Origin: Archegozetes longisetosus
Taxonomy: Eukaryota > Arthropoda > Arachnida > Sarcoptiformes > Trhypochthoniidae
NCBI GenBank assembly: GCA_018873245.2
Contig: JAEMBT020000009.1
Location: 7,829,288 to 7,893,287, forward strand
Length of the DNA stretch: 64,000 nucleotides
Direction: 5' to 3'
Positions within the stretch are counted from its first letter, which is position 1; each line of letters begins with the position of its first letter. The translations under genes were made by a program, and so were the position numbers. Of this stretch, positions 23,096 through 35,718 are shown one piece after another. The notes under the pieces were generated by a model, which was given only the letters and a program-made list of their open reading frames with translations, ran no database searches and had not been told where the DNA came from.

Positions 23096-24595
23096 ATGGC
23101 TATTAGTATGAGCATCTATATAGGTTTAATACTGTTAATATCAGTAATGCAATGTAATGTTCTACATAATAAGCAATCGGGTCTGTATTATAAGCAGTAT
23201 TGAAATTGAATCTAAATTAATCTACTTAATAACTAAATTATATCAATTTTATCTCAATTAGACGAAGTGTATAATCGTCATAGAGGTAAGGAATTGATGA
23301 ACATGGTTTGGTTAACTATATCAATTTTTATCTTAATTAGGAGGTGGACAAGGTTATCACGGAGGTAAGGAACAGGTGAATTTGGTTTGGTTAATTATAT
23401 CAATTTTTATTTTAATTAGGAGTTGTACACGGTTACCACGGAGGTAAGGAACAGGTAAATTTGGTTTGGTTAATTATATCAATTTTTATCTTAATTAGGA
23501 GGTGGACACGGTTACCACGGAGGTAAGGAACAGGTAAATTTGGTTTGGTTGATTATATCAATTTTTATCTTAATTAGGAAGTGGACAAGGTTATCACGGA
23601 GGTAAGGAACAGGTGAATTTGGTCTGGTTAATTATATTAATTTTTATCTTAATTAGGAGGTGGACACGGTTACCACGGAGGTAAGGAACAGGTGAATTTG
23701 GTCTGGTTAATTATATTAATTTTTATCTTAATTAGGAGGTGGACAAGGTTATCACGGAGGTAAGGAACAGGTGAATTTGGTTTGGTTAATTATGTCAGTT
23801 TTTGTCTCAATTAGGTGGTAGATACGGTTATTATGGAGGTAAGGAACAGGTGAATTTGGTTTGGTTAATTATATCAATTTTTGTCTCAATTAGAAGGTGG
23901 ACAAGGTTATGGAGGTAAGGAACGGATGAACATAGCTTGATTAGTAATACCAATTTTTGTCTCAATCAGGAGGTGGACAAGGTTATGGAGGTAAGGAACG
24001 GGTGAACATAGCTTGATTAGTAATACCAATTTTTGTCTCAATTAGGAGGTGGGTCTAATTGTCGTATAGGTAAGGAATTGATGAATATGATTCGGTTAAT
24101 TATATCAATTTTTATCTCAATTAGAATGTAAATACTATCCCCCTAGAGGTAAGGAATTGGTGAATATGATTTGGTCGATTATATTTATATCATTTTATCT
24201 CAATTAGAATGTAATTACAATAATCACAATCCTCGTGGAGGTAAGAAGTTGATGAACATGATTTAGTTAATTATATCAATTTTTATTTCGATTAGGCTAT
24301 GGACAAGATTCTTATGGAGGTAAAAGATTGTTGAAAATAGTTTGATTAATAATACCAATTTTTACCTCAATTAGGAGGTGGACACAATGATCAGAATAAA
24401 AGTAAGAAGCTGATGAAGTATTTAGTCAATTTATACACTTGTAATATTGAAATTGGAATTGATTAATGTCCAGCATGCTCTAAGGATGGAGAAGCTTGTT
24501 TCGACAATAGAGACTGCTGTAGAGGAGAGGGAAACTGCTATCATATTCACGGGTCTAGATGTGGATATTGCTTGAAAAGTTGTAGTCCAATTTAA
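23096..24595 (+). CDS. Secreted Gly-rich protein with C-terminal Cys-rich domain, encoded by microexon array
   Basis: Seventeen exons: 23096-23180; 23262-23285; 23341-23364; 23420-23443; 23499-23522; 23578-23601; 23657-23680; 23736-23759; 23815-23838; 23894-23914; 23970-23990; 24046-24069; 24125-24148; 24208-24240; 24296-24319; 24375-24401; 24474-24595. All junctions are GT-AG and every intron is phase 1, giving one open frame of 190 residues. Exon 1 encodes a signal peptide (about residues 1-20, ending VMQC). Exons 3-11 each encode one GGGHGYHG- or GGGQGYG-type repeat. Exons 12-14 are more varied and add one Cys each. The last exon (residues 151-190) has eight Cys spaced C-x6-C-x5-CC-x5-C-x7-C-x2-C-x3-C, a knottin-like pattern. 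Family knowledge: Gly-rich secreted proteins include cuticle, silk-like and antimicrobial proteins, and knottins include defence peptides, inhibitors and venom peptides. Which applies here is unknown. No homolog is recognised. The start codon context AAAAATGG and the immediate signal peptide support the start. Confidence 0.88.
23262..24374. repeat. Tandem exon-intron repeat, about 79-bp unit
   Basis: Fourteen consecutive units, each a 21-33 nt exon plus an intron. Thirteen of these introns are exactly 55 nt; the one after exon 13 is 59 nt. Unit starts at 23341, 23420, 23499, 23578, 23657, 23736, 23815 and 23894 are spaced by exactly 79 bases, then by 76, 76 and 79. Introns begin GTAAGGAAC and end ATCTTAATTAG or GTCTCAATTAG. 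Units 2-7 are almost identical and later units have diverged, consistent with recent unequal-crossover expansion at the 5' side. Confidence 0.95.
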
Positions 24596-24728
24596 GTTTA
24601 TATTTGCTTATATCATGCAATATGGTTTAAAAATTAAAATTTTTTGTTTAATACGATTTGGGATCACGTTCTATAACATTGTTTACGCTTGGGACCTTAA
24701 AATATAATTTATTGCTCTAATACTAACT

Positions 24729-24734
24729 AATAAA
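24729..24734 (+). promoter_or_regulatory. Candidate poly(A) signal of the microexon gene
   Basis: AATAAA 134 bases after the stop codon; a second AATAAA lies near 24,797. Position only; the cleavage site is not known. Confidence 0.4.
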
Positions 24735-25206
24735 ATTATATTCTTATTGAGTAATTGTAAAACACCACAATTTTGTTTATTATTTTTGCTCAGTCAATAA
24801 ATTGTTGAGTATTCATTTTTATGTTTCTAACTCTAAGTATATATTTATTGAGGGCTTAGTGCTACAGACAGAAAGTAGAAAGCTATCAACTTTTTTCTTT
24901 TACAGAAAGAGCTAGTTGTCATTTAGTCAGTATTGATGCTGGTATTTGCAAACCATGTTCGCTTTATGATCAGGTTAGGTTATACTGTGTAGGCCAGTGT
25001 GAACTTTGAAAGTATTAGCTGGTATACACCGTTTAACCAGATTATGTTATATGTATCTGTATGTATATATTTTAATATAACGGTGACAAGGGTGGGCAGA
25101 GGAGCAGAGAACCAGTCCCTAATGATATTTTAATATTTAAATGTAGTTTTCTAGGCATTAGGATTTTCTGTATTTAAATGAGCAAAATCTTATTTCGTCG
25201 CCCTGA

Positions 25207-25261
25207 AACTATACTGTCGTATCTGTAATGTTATTTCAATCAGAGATACGACAGTATAGTT
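25207..25261. repeat. 18-bp perfect inverted repeat (hairpin)
   Basis: AACTATACTGTCGTATCT at 25,207-25,224 is exactly complementary to 25,244-25,261, with a 19-base loop. It could be a small RNA hairpin or the centre of an old element; there is no flanking gene context. Confidence 0.7.
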
Positions 25262-26419
25262 CCAAAGAGACAATCTGAGAAATTGAATGTCAAATCTAAA
25301 ATTAAATGGTTTGGTGCTTATATCAATTCAAACAGAAGTTGCTTTATCTCTAGATTTAGATAATTTTGTTAATTTAGTATAATTGGCGTAAAATCATTGT
25401 AATAGAAAAACTGTATAAATATATACATAATCGAAATAAAGAATTGAATTTGTTGAAAATTTTCTAGTTTCTGTCCTTCAGACTAAACTTAGATTGCCAA
25501 AATTGGACTCTACCCCAAAGTCAATTCTGGTACCCAAGCTGAAATTTGTGCTGGGGCAGTTTATTTCTATCTCTATCTTCAGTTTTCCCATATATGATAC
25601 ATTGAACAAACTGTTATTCATTATTTGAGAGAAGTTTGGAATTTAAAATAATTGAATTGACATATGAATAGAAAAAAAACGAATTTTCAAAGCATAAGTT
25701 CTCAGTTTGACAAAATATTTAGATAGTTGAACAGCCCATTATTCACATTGGATGTATCCATAAGACAATTTAGAGTTGTATCTGGTTGTGAGCAAAAGTT
25801 TTTGCTCATTTTTCATTCTTAAGCTAAATAATGATTTGAAGCTTAGGCCAAATAATGATTTGAAGCTGTGAGACTCATAAGTCGTTATCAGACATGAAAA
25901 ATGCTATGACATTAAAAATAAATATTGTGCTACTACTCGTAGGGCTCCCAATGACATACTAGGCTCCAAGGGATATTGACTTGTTTTGCTTTTTTTAGAT
26001 GGCTATTACGCTATAATTCTGGTGCTAAAATCATTTTTTACAATAAACTCACTCTTTGACTATTTGCTTATATTATTTGTTAGTCTTAAAGAATCGATAA
26101 TTGCAGCCCAAAATAGTCTATTCTGTGAAATGTGTTAGATCCTTTATTTAGTTAGAAAGTGTTTGCTAAAATGTTTGCTAAAATGTTTGCCAGAATTGTT
26201 CTATAAAATTTGATTTATAATGAAAAATATGGGTTTTAGTTAACTTGAAAGCTCTTTTCTCGCGATTACATGTGTTGAAACGTTAAAGCAATTCTGATAA
26301 CATTATTATACCCTAAAGTATTAACAAGTTCTTTATTTTATATCTTCTAAAATACAGTTTTCTTTTTCATTGATTGCAGTAAAGCAGTTTAAATGAGGGA
26401 TAAATAATAATAAAGTATA

Positions 26420-26577
26420 CTATTATTAGTTATGTATTAGTTATTATAAACTTCATTATAATTTATGTATTAGTTACCATTAACTTGATTACTACTTATA
26501 TATTAGTTATCATAAACTTTATTTTAGTTATCATAAACTTTATTTTAGTTATCGTTAACTTTATTTTAGTTATTATC
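26420..26577. repeat. Minisatellite, about 20-bp unit
   Basis: Imperfect tandem copies of a TTATCATAAACTTTATTTTAG-like unit. Confidence 0.7.
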
Positions 26578-28986
26578 TATAAAGACAATATTGAAAAAAG
26601 ATAATTCGTCCATTTGCATTTAAAAATAATAAAAAATCATTTATGAATAAATTATTCTGTCATATGAATAAAAATGTTTTTCATAACTTATTAATGACAT
26701 AGATTTAGCTGAGTTTCTCTCATATTAAATGTGTTATCGCCAGAAGTAATCACGAATCATGTGAAATATGAGCTCAATATAAATAGATATTAGAATATTG
26801 ACTAGAGTCATTTTCTCTGGTAAACTCATTATTGAACATAAAATGTCATAGTTACTACCACTACTAAAATTCAAATTGAAAATTTTATTTCATTTTTTAA
26901 TAGAAATTAATGGTAAATATTTAGAGAGTTGAAGAAAATGTAAGATAATATTAATAAAAATACTAGAGAATATAAATGAAAAGGTTAGAAAAATATCTGG
27001 TATTATGATCGGTAAACCGTAAACAGTTAATACCAGTATCTATTGTATAATAGAACATTATATTTTGATGAAGCTACGCTCAACGTTATACAGTACAAGA
27101 GATATTATTTTCCTTTATAGCATATGTCATTTGATGATATATTTTATATGGAGGGTATATCATATTCCTTAACGTAGTGAAACTCATCCTCATTTCTTCA
27201 CTTACATTATAGTCACGCATAAGATTGGCATATTATCGCTTTCGCTTAGTCCCCACTTCTAACGGAAGCATTCCTTCCTATTATATCTTCATTATTATGC
27301 AACCTAACTTCCATTAATGCGACTAACTTCTCCTAATGCTTTAATCTTTTTTCAGCTCCGTCTTTTAAGATAACTGCTTTCCATAATATGCTGGTATTTT
27401 TACTAATATTCTATTCAGTTTAATCTCTGGTTTTTTCATCAGAAGTCGAATAAGACGTTAATTTTTGAAACCTTAAAATTCTACATAATTTGTGTTATTC
27501 TTGTCAGACTTCGAACCTAGCCTAATTTTCGAGTAAGCTTAGAAACCACGTAGAAATGTATGATGATTATCAAAATGGAAAAATTTAATCGTCGAAGAGT
27601 TACTCAAGTTATTCTTCACAAAATCTCTTTAAACACATTCAAAGCAAATTAAGACGCTATTCATATAAATGAAGACCAGTTTAAGAGCTTAACAAATAAT
27701 AAAAGTTTCATTTGTTGGTAAAGTTACCACTCAAGGTGCTTCAATTCATAAGTATTATTCTGTCATCTTATGCATAAGCTGGTCGAGAATAAGTAGAAAA
27801 TTAAGTATTTGAGTAATTTTCTAAACATTTTTCGCATCATAAGCATCGCTAAACATTACAGTTACGAAACAAGAATTTCAACACAGAGCCACTGAGTTCT
27901 GCTCATCTAATCATTAAATTTATCCATTAAAAAAGGAGAACAAAATTTGTTTTTTGCATAAGATTAGTGAAAAAGACATCAGATGTATTGATAGGAAGCT
28001 AAATCTTACACAAGAATTACGAATACTTCATACTTCATACTTCAGTTTGTATCGATTTATGCAAATAACAATCAATTACTGGGATCAATACTTTGAAAAC
28101 TGTTATGTAAGAATATCTATAATTGTCTTTCATGATAAAATACAAAAATTGGCTCAATTAAGATCTTGTACTTCAAAGGAGACAAGTAAGGCTTGAGAGT
28201 TCAAACTTGACGACATAACCGATCTTATAAAAAATCAGTATTAAGTTTCTAAAAAATTGCTTGTATTGATTCTTTAGAAGCTTTGAGATATCAATCTGAA
28301 AGCTAGTCATAATGGATTTGACTTGAAGAAAAATGAGTCAAAAAATCAAAAATACTTCAAAAACCAAATGCTTATATATTACACAAACCGAATTGCACAC
28401 TGGCCTAACCTTAACATTGCTCAAATATTTGATTCAAAGATGAACTTAGACAATGAGAACTTCAACTCCTAATTGAATAACATTTGAAAGTCTGCCACAT
28501 AAAATCTGTCTCTTCATTTCTGGCTCTAACCCAAACATGTTGACATCTAACAAAGCGATGACTTATTTCTTTTCGGCAGATTTTTTGAGCAGAAGTTTAA
28601 TTAATTAAGCTTAACTGCTCATTAGAATAAGTTACGTTATGTTTAGTAAGAACCATATGAATGGAGAATTTTAATTGAAAGTATACCGCGAGTTATAGAA
28701 ACTGATTGTATAAAGTAATTTGATTCTATCAAGCATTTCAGACAGATTTAGTTGGTTACTAGATTAATGTTACAGATGGTGACAGAAAATCACTATCTAC
28801 TACTAGAAAGTGACTCAATGACTAATTTTTCATTTATAGTCAATACTGTAAGAATTCATTCAGAATATCTGTTTAATAGTAAAATAGTATGGTTTTGCTT
28901 GCAAATTAATCGTCTTATGTTTTTTTGTTGCTAATCTCACTCAAAAATAACACTTTTAAAATAAGAGCTGCATAGCATCTTGTGCA

Positions 28987-29058
28987 ACTACTATATAATA
29001 CTATACAATGCTATATAATACTATACGATACAATACTATGCAATACTATGCAATCCTA
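28987..29058. repeat. Minisatellite, about 10-bp unit
   Basis: Imperfect repeats of CTATACAATA/CTATATAATA. Confidence 0.75.
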
Positions 29059-29296
29059 TCATTCCTTACACAACAGTAAAATTTAAGTGAAAAGTTTGGC
29101 TTATACATCAAATAGAATAGGTATTAATTTAAAATATTTCAAGCTAATCAAACTTATAATGCAATTTCAATGTAATAGTTGGATGGAACACTGAGAAGAG
29201 TAAAGTGTTATCTGCAGTAGACGAACAGGAGTCGACTCAACCATTAGACGAAGCCTATACTGGCAATTGATTCTCTCTGACATTTTCTTAGCACAC

Positions 29297-29299
<3 letters not shown>

Positions 29300-29342
<43 letters not shown>
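29300..29342. repeat. (AG)n microsatellite
   Basis: Perfect AG run of about 43 bases, followed by degenerate GA-rich sequence to 29,382. Confidence 0.95.
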
Positions 29343-29344
<2 letters not shown>

Positions 29345-30249
29345 TGAGAGTAACTGAGTGAGTCAGTAAGAGAAAGAGAGAGCCAGTCCATCATTGAATT
29401 GTTGAACGGATGCTGCATCGACGCAATGTGCAGCATCTAGCATAGAAATGCCAGTTGGTGGTGTTCGCTTTCCCAAACGGATGCAGAACACGATACTAAA
29501 CACTCTCTGTTTCATGTGCTATGATATTTTCAGTTGAGCTGGTGTCAACACTTAAAATAGACCTGTGTGTGTATAGATCTACATAATTCTGTATAGTTGT
29601 ATAAACATTACCTAAATTAGTTTAATTGTATGCTTCTTACTTGTTTTACGTCTGCTTTGCCTTTTTCTATTAATTATTATTGACACTCATATGCATTTAT
29701 TGTCTATATAACTATTCTCTATTAAAGGTAATTAAAAAGTTTTTGAACTTAATTATTTTTATAAATCTTTTTAAAAGTTAATTATATAATTAATTAATTA
29801 GTATCTTTTATGATATACTATTGCAAAATATTAATGAATATCTATTTATGCTATTTATGCATAAACTATCAAAACTATTAAAACTATCCAAGGGACCAAA
29901 CTTTTACTATTACAAAACTACTTGATTTGAATTCAAATTTAACTGGCAATTCCATTTCCATCACCCCTTCAACTGTCTGTTCATTAAGTTATTCCGTTCG
30001 AAAATGAAATTGTTTGCTTTTCTGTTTTACTTTAATTCAAATATTGTACAGCTATAAGTGCAGTATAAGTATTGTACAGCATAACTGATGGTTCCATATT
30101 CATGATTAAACTATTTTTCATGTCATCTTATTTGATTAATTCCTAACTTTACAAAAATGCAAAATATCGATACAATCAAATTTGAACATACTTCGCATTT
30201 GAAGAGAAAATATTGTCGTGTCTAGAAATTATATGAAGTAGTCAATTGT

Positions 30250-30420
30250 GCTGCAGAGCCGTGCTTCAGAGCTGTACTTTATAGCCCTTCTTTAGAGCCG
30301 TGCTTTAGATCTGTACTTTGAGCTACACTTTGAACTGTACTTTTGAGCTATACTTTTGAGCTATGCTTTTGATCTGTACTTTTGAGCTATACTTTTGAGC
30401 TCCACTTTTCAACTCGACTT
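30250..30420. repeat. Minisatellite, about 13-15-bp unit
   Basis: Around a dozen imperfect copies of TTTTGAGCTATAC-like units. The TTTTGAGC core is shared with the repeats at the ends of the insertion at 3,472-4,180, possibly by chance. Confidence 0.75.
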
Positions 30421-31192
30421 CTCAAAGTGAACTTATAAAAAATCTTCCTACACTCCAATAGAACTGAATGAAAAGCAAAGTATTTTTCATTAAATAGCAA
30501 ATCGTTCTCTTCAACTGAAAACTATTTAACTAAATCATTCTGTGACACATATAGCTAACCAAAATAGTTGTAAAGCTGAAAGTGAGCATAGAATAGAAAA
30601 AAGTTGATACGCATTCAATTAGTTGTCGTATGTTTGGTGAATCACTTAAATTGAATTTGGTTTGAACTAATTGATTGGCAATTCTGACGTTTCAACTAAT
30701 TAGTAAAAGCCTTGTTTGTGTTTAAGCCCCAATTCTCTGCCTGTCTCTCATAATTAATTATTTCTATTCATTAACTTGTCACCACAGATATGTTATAACT
30801 TCTGACTTTTTTCCTACTCTTTTGTGATTAATTGCAATTAAGTATTATTAAAATTTTCAATTAAAATAACTTAAATACTTGTAAGAAAAATAAAACTATT
30901 GATAGAAGAGTGCTAATGAAATTACCAAAATTATCACATATAATCGAGTTAGTACTACAGAGCTCTATCTCTAGTTCAAATAACATTGCTTCTAACACAT
31001 TGTACCATATTATAGCACTCACCCGACAGCGTTTGTTGCAAGCATTTCAAGCCTACCTAAAATCAGTCAAGTCCCTCTGAAACTCCTACTCACTTGTTAG
31101 CTATCATTAAAAAATGTGTGAATTTAAAAATACTAGTCGGCAGAAAAATCATATCAATAACTGTCGACATAAATTATACGGTAAACTACACC

Positions 31193-31319
31193 GATTTAAG
31201 CGCAGGCAAACTTGTGTCGGTTCTGCATTGGTTTGATTTGAGTGTAAAAAAACTTGTGTCGGCTCTGAATTAATTTGATTTAAGCGTAGAGAATACTTGT
31301 CTCAGCTCTGAATTAATTT
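31193..31319. repeat. Three tandem copies of a 42-43-bp unit
   Basis: Units start at 31,193, 31,235 and 31,277. Each contains GATTTAAGCG or GATTTGAGTG, then ACTTGTGTCGG, then TCTGAATTAATTT. Confidence 0.8.
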
Positions 31320-31567
31320 GATTTTTATTCGCAAGTCTTTCTGAATACATACTTAAATAGAATACGATTTTATGACACAAATCAAAAGCCAAGAATAATC
31401 CTTATACAAATCAAATCTTGTTTTTTATTATACTTTGCTAACAAGTCTAGAAATATCTCCAAATGTTTATATGTGTTTAGCAAATAACTTACTCTTTCGA
31501 AGCTAACCATTAAGCTTTGGCTATAGAAATACTGTTGACTTCCTATTTCATGGTTCAAAGGAAATTT

Positions 31568-31800
31568 ACGCTTGTAAGCTTAATAATCCCCGATAGCAAC
31601 AAGAGGAGATCGTTACTATGCTAGGCTCCCTATGATGCGCATCATTTTGTTGAGAAATTTTAATCGTAATTTGCTTTGATTACTACAATGAATATTCTAT
31701 AAATTTGTTAATATCTGAAGATATTATCCCTTGATGGAAGTATACCACCATAGCTCATCTCTTCTGGTTGCTGTCAGCGACTATTAAGTTTAAGAGTATG
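31568..31800. mobile_element. MITE family A, copy 1
   Basis: About 233 bp. The left end has AAGCTTAATAATC then GATAGCAAC; the right end is the complement (GTCAGCGACTATTAAG). The interior shares TTAATATCTGAAGATATTAT with the other copies. There is no coding capacity. Confidence 0.75.
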
Positions 31801-32263
31801 TGGGCATTATCAAAGTAATGGTTGATAGGAATAACAGGAATCCAGTTCCTATTTAAACTTTTCCGCTATTTTTGTGTTTCTATAACTAATCAACTTTTTT
31901 CGCAAACGATTGAATGCAATACGGGACTCAGAATCCATTGTATAACTATATAATTGAATTCTGTTGCTATCAATCTCTACAAATTTATTGATCATTACCT
32001 TGTTTTCATTTAAATTGATGAGAAGTTTATTTTTATTTAAATAGATTATGTTTTGTTTATTTTGTAACTAACTCATAAAACAATGTTTATAGAGTATGAG
32101 AATAAAGTACAAAACCAAAAAGATTGTTATGTTGTTCATAAACTAGTATATAAATGAGTTTATAGTTAGCAATGTGATTAAAAAGTTTCTCTATTAGATC
32201 GTTGGATTGAGGCTAGAGTTTAACATTTTTTCAATAGCTATTAAATGTCAAATGAAGCGTTAT
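31801..32263. other. Intergenic, nothing recognised
   Basis: AT-rich sequence between two MITEs. Confidence 0.5.
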
Positions 32264-32432
32264 AATAATACCTCGATATGGTAAATCCCTGGAGACCGAT
32301 AATTCACACTCACTATAACGGAGTTCACTACAGATAGTTATCAGTTGAATAATACGTGCTGGCACGGGATAAGTACGTTAAGTATATTGAGGATTCAGTA
32401 TAAAGAGGTTCACTATATTGAGGTATTACAGT
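32264..32432. mobile_element. Tigger/pogo-type MITE, copy 1
   Basis: About 170 bp. It starts ATAATACCTCGATATGG and ends ACTATATTGAGGTATTACAG, the inverted-end type (CAGTAATACCTCRATATAG) used by Tigger/pogo elements. It contains several internal TATAGTGAACTC-like subrepeats. It is clearly related, in opposite orientation, to 40,246-40,422. Confidence 0.7.
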
Positions 32433-34439
32433 GCTTCGAGAATTCAATACTGAATTGGAATTGCAGAAACATGAGATTATAGAAATGACGCTAAATGGAA
32501 GGATAAGAACCAAAATAAATTTACATTTTGCTTGCCTTTAATACTAAAATAACTTATGCTTACAGGCATCTGAGATAGAGGAGAGAACAGATAGTGAGTC
32601 TCAGTTAGAATCTATCCAAATGTGATGCCGAATGAAATTTTGCAAATCTTTTCACAGTAATACCAACGCGTCAATAACTTCCCAAAAGTGTTTGCCAATT
32701 TGAGAGTTAGCTCTCTTTTGCAGAACATGTGAATAGTAGTGCGGAGAAATGATGTTAAGATAGTTGTTGAGTTTTCAGAATTTATTTGAAAATATTTCAA
32801 CATATGTTATAATCGAACAAAATTTGAATACATATAAAGATTAATCTAACCCATCTGAACAATCTAACCCATCTAACCCATCTAACTCAACAATCTAACC
32901 TAATAGATACTTAAATCTAGAAACATGACTAACACTGATAATAAGACTGCAACCAAAATTTAGAATGTATTTTATTCAATTGAATCTCCTCAAAGCCGTA
33001 CTACTGAGACATCAATATATAAACTATTTTTCCTTGTTACGCCTCAGTTTCGACGTTCGATAACTTATTGCTTATGCTATGACTCGCTATATATAAGAAT
33101 CACTGCTTATATGTCGAACACATTTAAAATGTGTTGTCATCTAATCTCTTTTCCATTAGTTTATTTGAGCTGGATTTTAGTAGTGACTATCAATTTTTAA
33201 TACCAACCTAAGTTCAAGTTCTAGATATGATAACTTGACTCATTTATTTCATAGAAAGATTAACTATTTCAATTATATACTCTTTTCGTAACTAAGAATT
33301 TGTTTTTTTTTTGTCACATTCCTCTTCAATGAATACAAAAAGCTCTCAATTTATGCAAATTCTCAATGCTTTCCAACCGTATCTCAAAGTATAGCATATT
33401 TTTGTTATAACTAAAGCACATGAATAAATGATTTTGCTTCAAATGAGTCGAAAGAAGTTCTCTAAAAGTTTGATATAAAGCAAAATATTTAGACTATATT
33501 GTGCAAAAAGTTTTAATAATGCAGTTTTACACTTATTATTATGATTATTATAGAGTAACTAAGTCTAGGCTTTCAATATGAAATTTTAATGCCATCCAAA
33601 ACCAATTTGATACTTAATATTCATTCAAGTCTGATAAAAATAAAACAGAATATATACTGTTAAACCTCTCTTATTTGAACATATTGTCGTGTGATTCTTG
33701 AAAATCAATAATAATTAAGCCATATTTTTCTATGGGATATGTATATTATATGCTATAAACCACTTAGGTGCATATGTAATTTAAGTCATTCTCAAAAGTA
33801 TCTTAAAAGTAGTAAAAATTAACTGATATATTTCTATAGGATTGGTATACAGCACTTTAAAAATCATTTAAATAGATAGAAAAGATAGACAGGTTATACT
33901 GTAGTATTCCTATGTACTATTCCTGTGTAGTGTCTCTTATCTCAAATAATGATAATAGTGGCACGAGTACTATTAAAAAATTTATAGACATTTTCCATAT
34001 TATTTATCATCATATCTCACTTTAATAATTTATTCAACTTTCTTAGTCAAGTTTGATATGTTGTACAATTAACCTCATTCTTGAACTTTTTCGGTGTAAT
34101 TTGAGAGTTTAAGCAACGTTCTATGCTATAATGATAATAATAATCAGCTTTAATAGTATACCAAAACAATACTTAATCGATTGAACAAAAGACTACTTTT
34201 CCTATTTTAATTAAATGCACTCAACTGTTAAATATTTGAAACCTATTCTCTGTGAAAGAACTACACATTTCTCTAATTAGACTCTAAATTGAAATCAAAT
34301 TAGATTTTTGAAAATTAATTGAGACAAATAAAACTGACAAGGAGTACATCAAGTTTTTTGATTACTTTAACAAAACGATTATATATAGAAGAATGAAGTA
34401 CCGGGAGATAAGTAAGATTTTTATAGTAAGATTTCTGTA
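32433..34439. other. Gene-free stretch
   Basis: A short ATCTAACCCATCTAACC repeat cluster lies at 32,845-32,905. Nothing else is supported. Confidence 0.4.
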
Positions 34440-34560
34440 CAGACTCGTTATACAGATTCTCATACAGAATCTTGTACAAATTCCCATACAGAATCTTGTA
34501 CAAATTCCCATACAGAACCTTGTACAAATCCCCATACAGAATCTTATACAGATTCCTATC
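34440..34560. repeat. Minisatellite, 24-bp unit
   Basis: About five copies of CTTGTACAAATTCCCATACA plus 4 bases. The unit length is a multiple of 3, so open frames on both strands here are artefacts. Confidence 0.85.
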
Positions 34561-35354
34561 CCTAATTCAAGAGCACTTATAGCATGAAAATTATATGGAA
34601 GAGAAATATAGACCCATAAAAAGGATTGGACCATATAGTACAATTTATTATGTTCTATAAAGAAAGAGAGACAAAAATGTTGAGTACTCTTACCAAACTT
34701 TAAAACTATTCTTATTATATCGATCGCTTTAGCATTAAATTTAATATTATATTGTTTTTTCTTTCTTTTTATTCTTATTCTTATTCTTATTCTTCAGACA
34801 CTACCACTACTTTTTCTAAACAATTGTTTAATTCAAGCTCTATAATATCTTTTCTCTCATAGCTTTTATGTTTTTCTGACTCAAATTTCATTTGAACACT
34901 ACTCTAACTCTTCAAAAAACTATTTTTTGTGCATCGCTTGACTAACATATTCAAAGTATTTGACTATTTTAGCTTTTCTATACATGATATCTATAGGAAT
35001 ATAAAATCAATTTCTTCGAGTCTTATATATAAAAATTTGTTTACGAGAAAAGCAGAATTCATTTCAGAAATTCCTATTTTACTTATTCAGTTCAACTTAA
35101 GCCGGTCTAATCAATAATTGAACAGATTTTGTATGACTTCAAATTCCTATACCATTTAAACTGTGGTTTTCAAGAAATCGATCATTTCTTAATTAAACTC
35201 AAATCAGATTAAGTGAAGCCTTGAGAAAAAAGTTAATTTATAAGGATTTTCCAGAAGTACAGATGATTTTTCACTTGACATCCATTAAAGTAATAAAACT
35301 AAAGTTAAGGTCTCTCTAACAGAGAGAGCCTACTCTCTCAGATGCACACAGAGC

Positions 35355-35359
<5 letters not shown>

Positions 35360-35408
<49 letters not shown>
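35360..35408. repeat. (CT)n microsatellite
   Basis: Perfect TC/CT run of about 49 bases. Confidence 0.95.
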
Positions 35409-35410
<2 letters not shown>

Positions 35411-35718
35411 AGCCAAACTCTAACAATATATGGTATGTAACAAAACTTTCAGCTATTATTACTTCGTTTCCTAGCATACACACGATTGCTCGCAAATCAA
35501 TAGCTTGGGATCACAATGTAGTCATTTTTTCTCTTCCCTAAAGATCCATTCATTCACTAATATATTGCTTAATGCTTTACGATTCGCTCTTTTCACTTAT
35601 GCTTTACTTATTTGATTATTCAACTCGTTTAGCACTATATGCATATGTTGTTTTCAGCTAAATTCTCGCTTAATTGGCTTATATTGTAATAAGTTTAGCC
35701 TAGCTAAACTTTAGTGAA

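Larger units (their letters stand above)
24735..31567. other. Long gene-poor region with simple repeats
   Basis: Apart from the hairpin and minisatellites listed separately, I see no gene with support. Open frames at 27,954 and 28,752 lack domain features, codon-like composition or splice context. Confidence 0.4.

Noticed and set aside
23262..24374. CRISPR-like array (short repeats at regular spacing)
   Set aside because: The regularity comes from exon-intron units in a eukaryotic gene; both the unit and the spacer are conserved, and splice sites and reading frame explain them.
27954..28196. 80-codon frame
   Set aside because: Non-ATG start, no recognisable motif, no splice or poly(A) context; expected by chance in this length of sequence.
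29167..29436. Ser/Leu-rich frame at 29.2-29.4 kb
   Set aside because: Translation of the (AG)n microsatellite on the minus strand.
32560..32625. Exon-like segment after a TTACAG acceptor near 32,566
   Set aside because: Short open stretch with a good acceptor, but no upstream exon or donor could be matched.
34315..34643. Open frames on both strands near 34.4 kb
   Set aside because: Produced by a 24-bp minisatellite whose unit is a multiple of 3.
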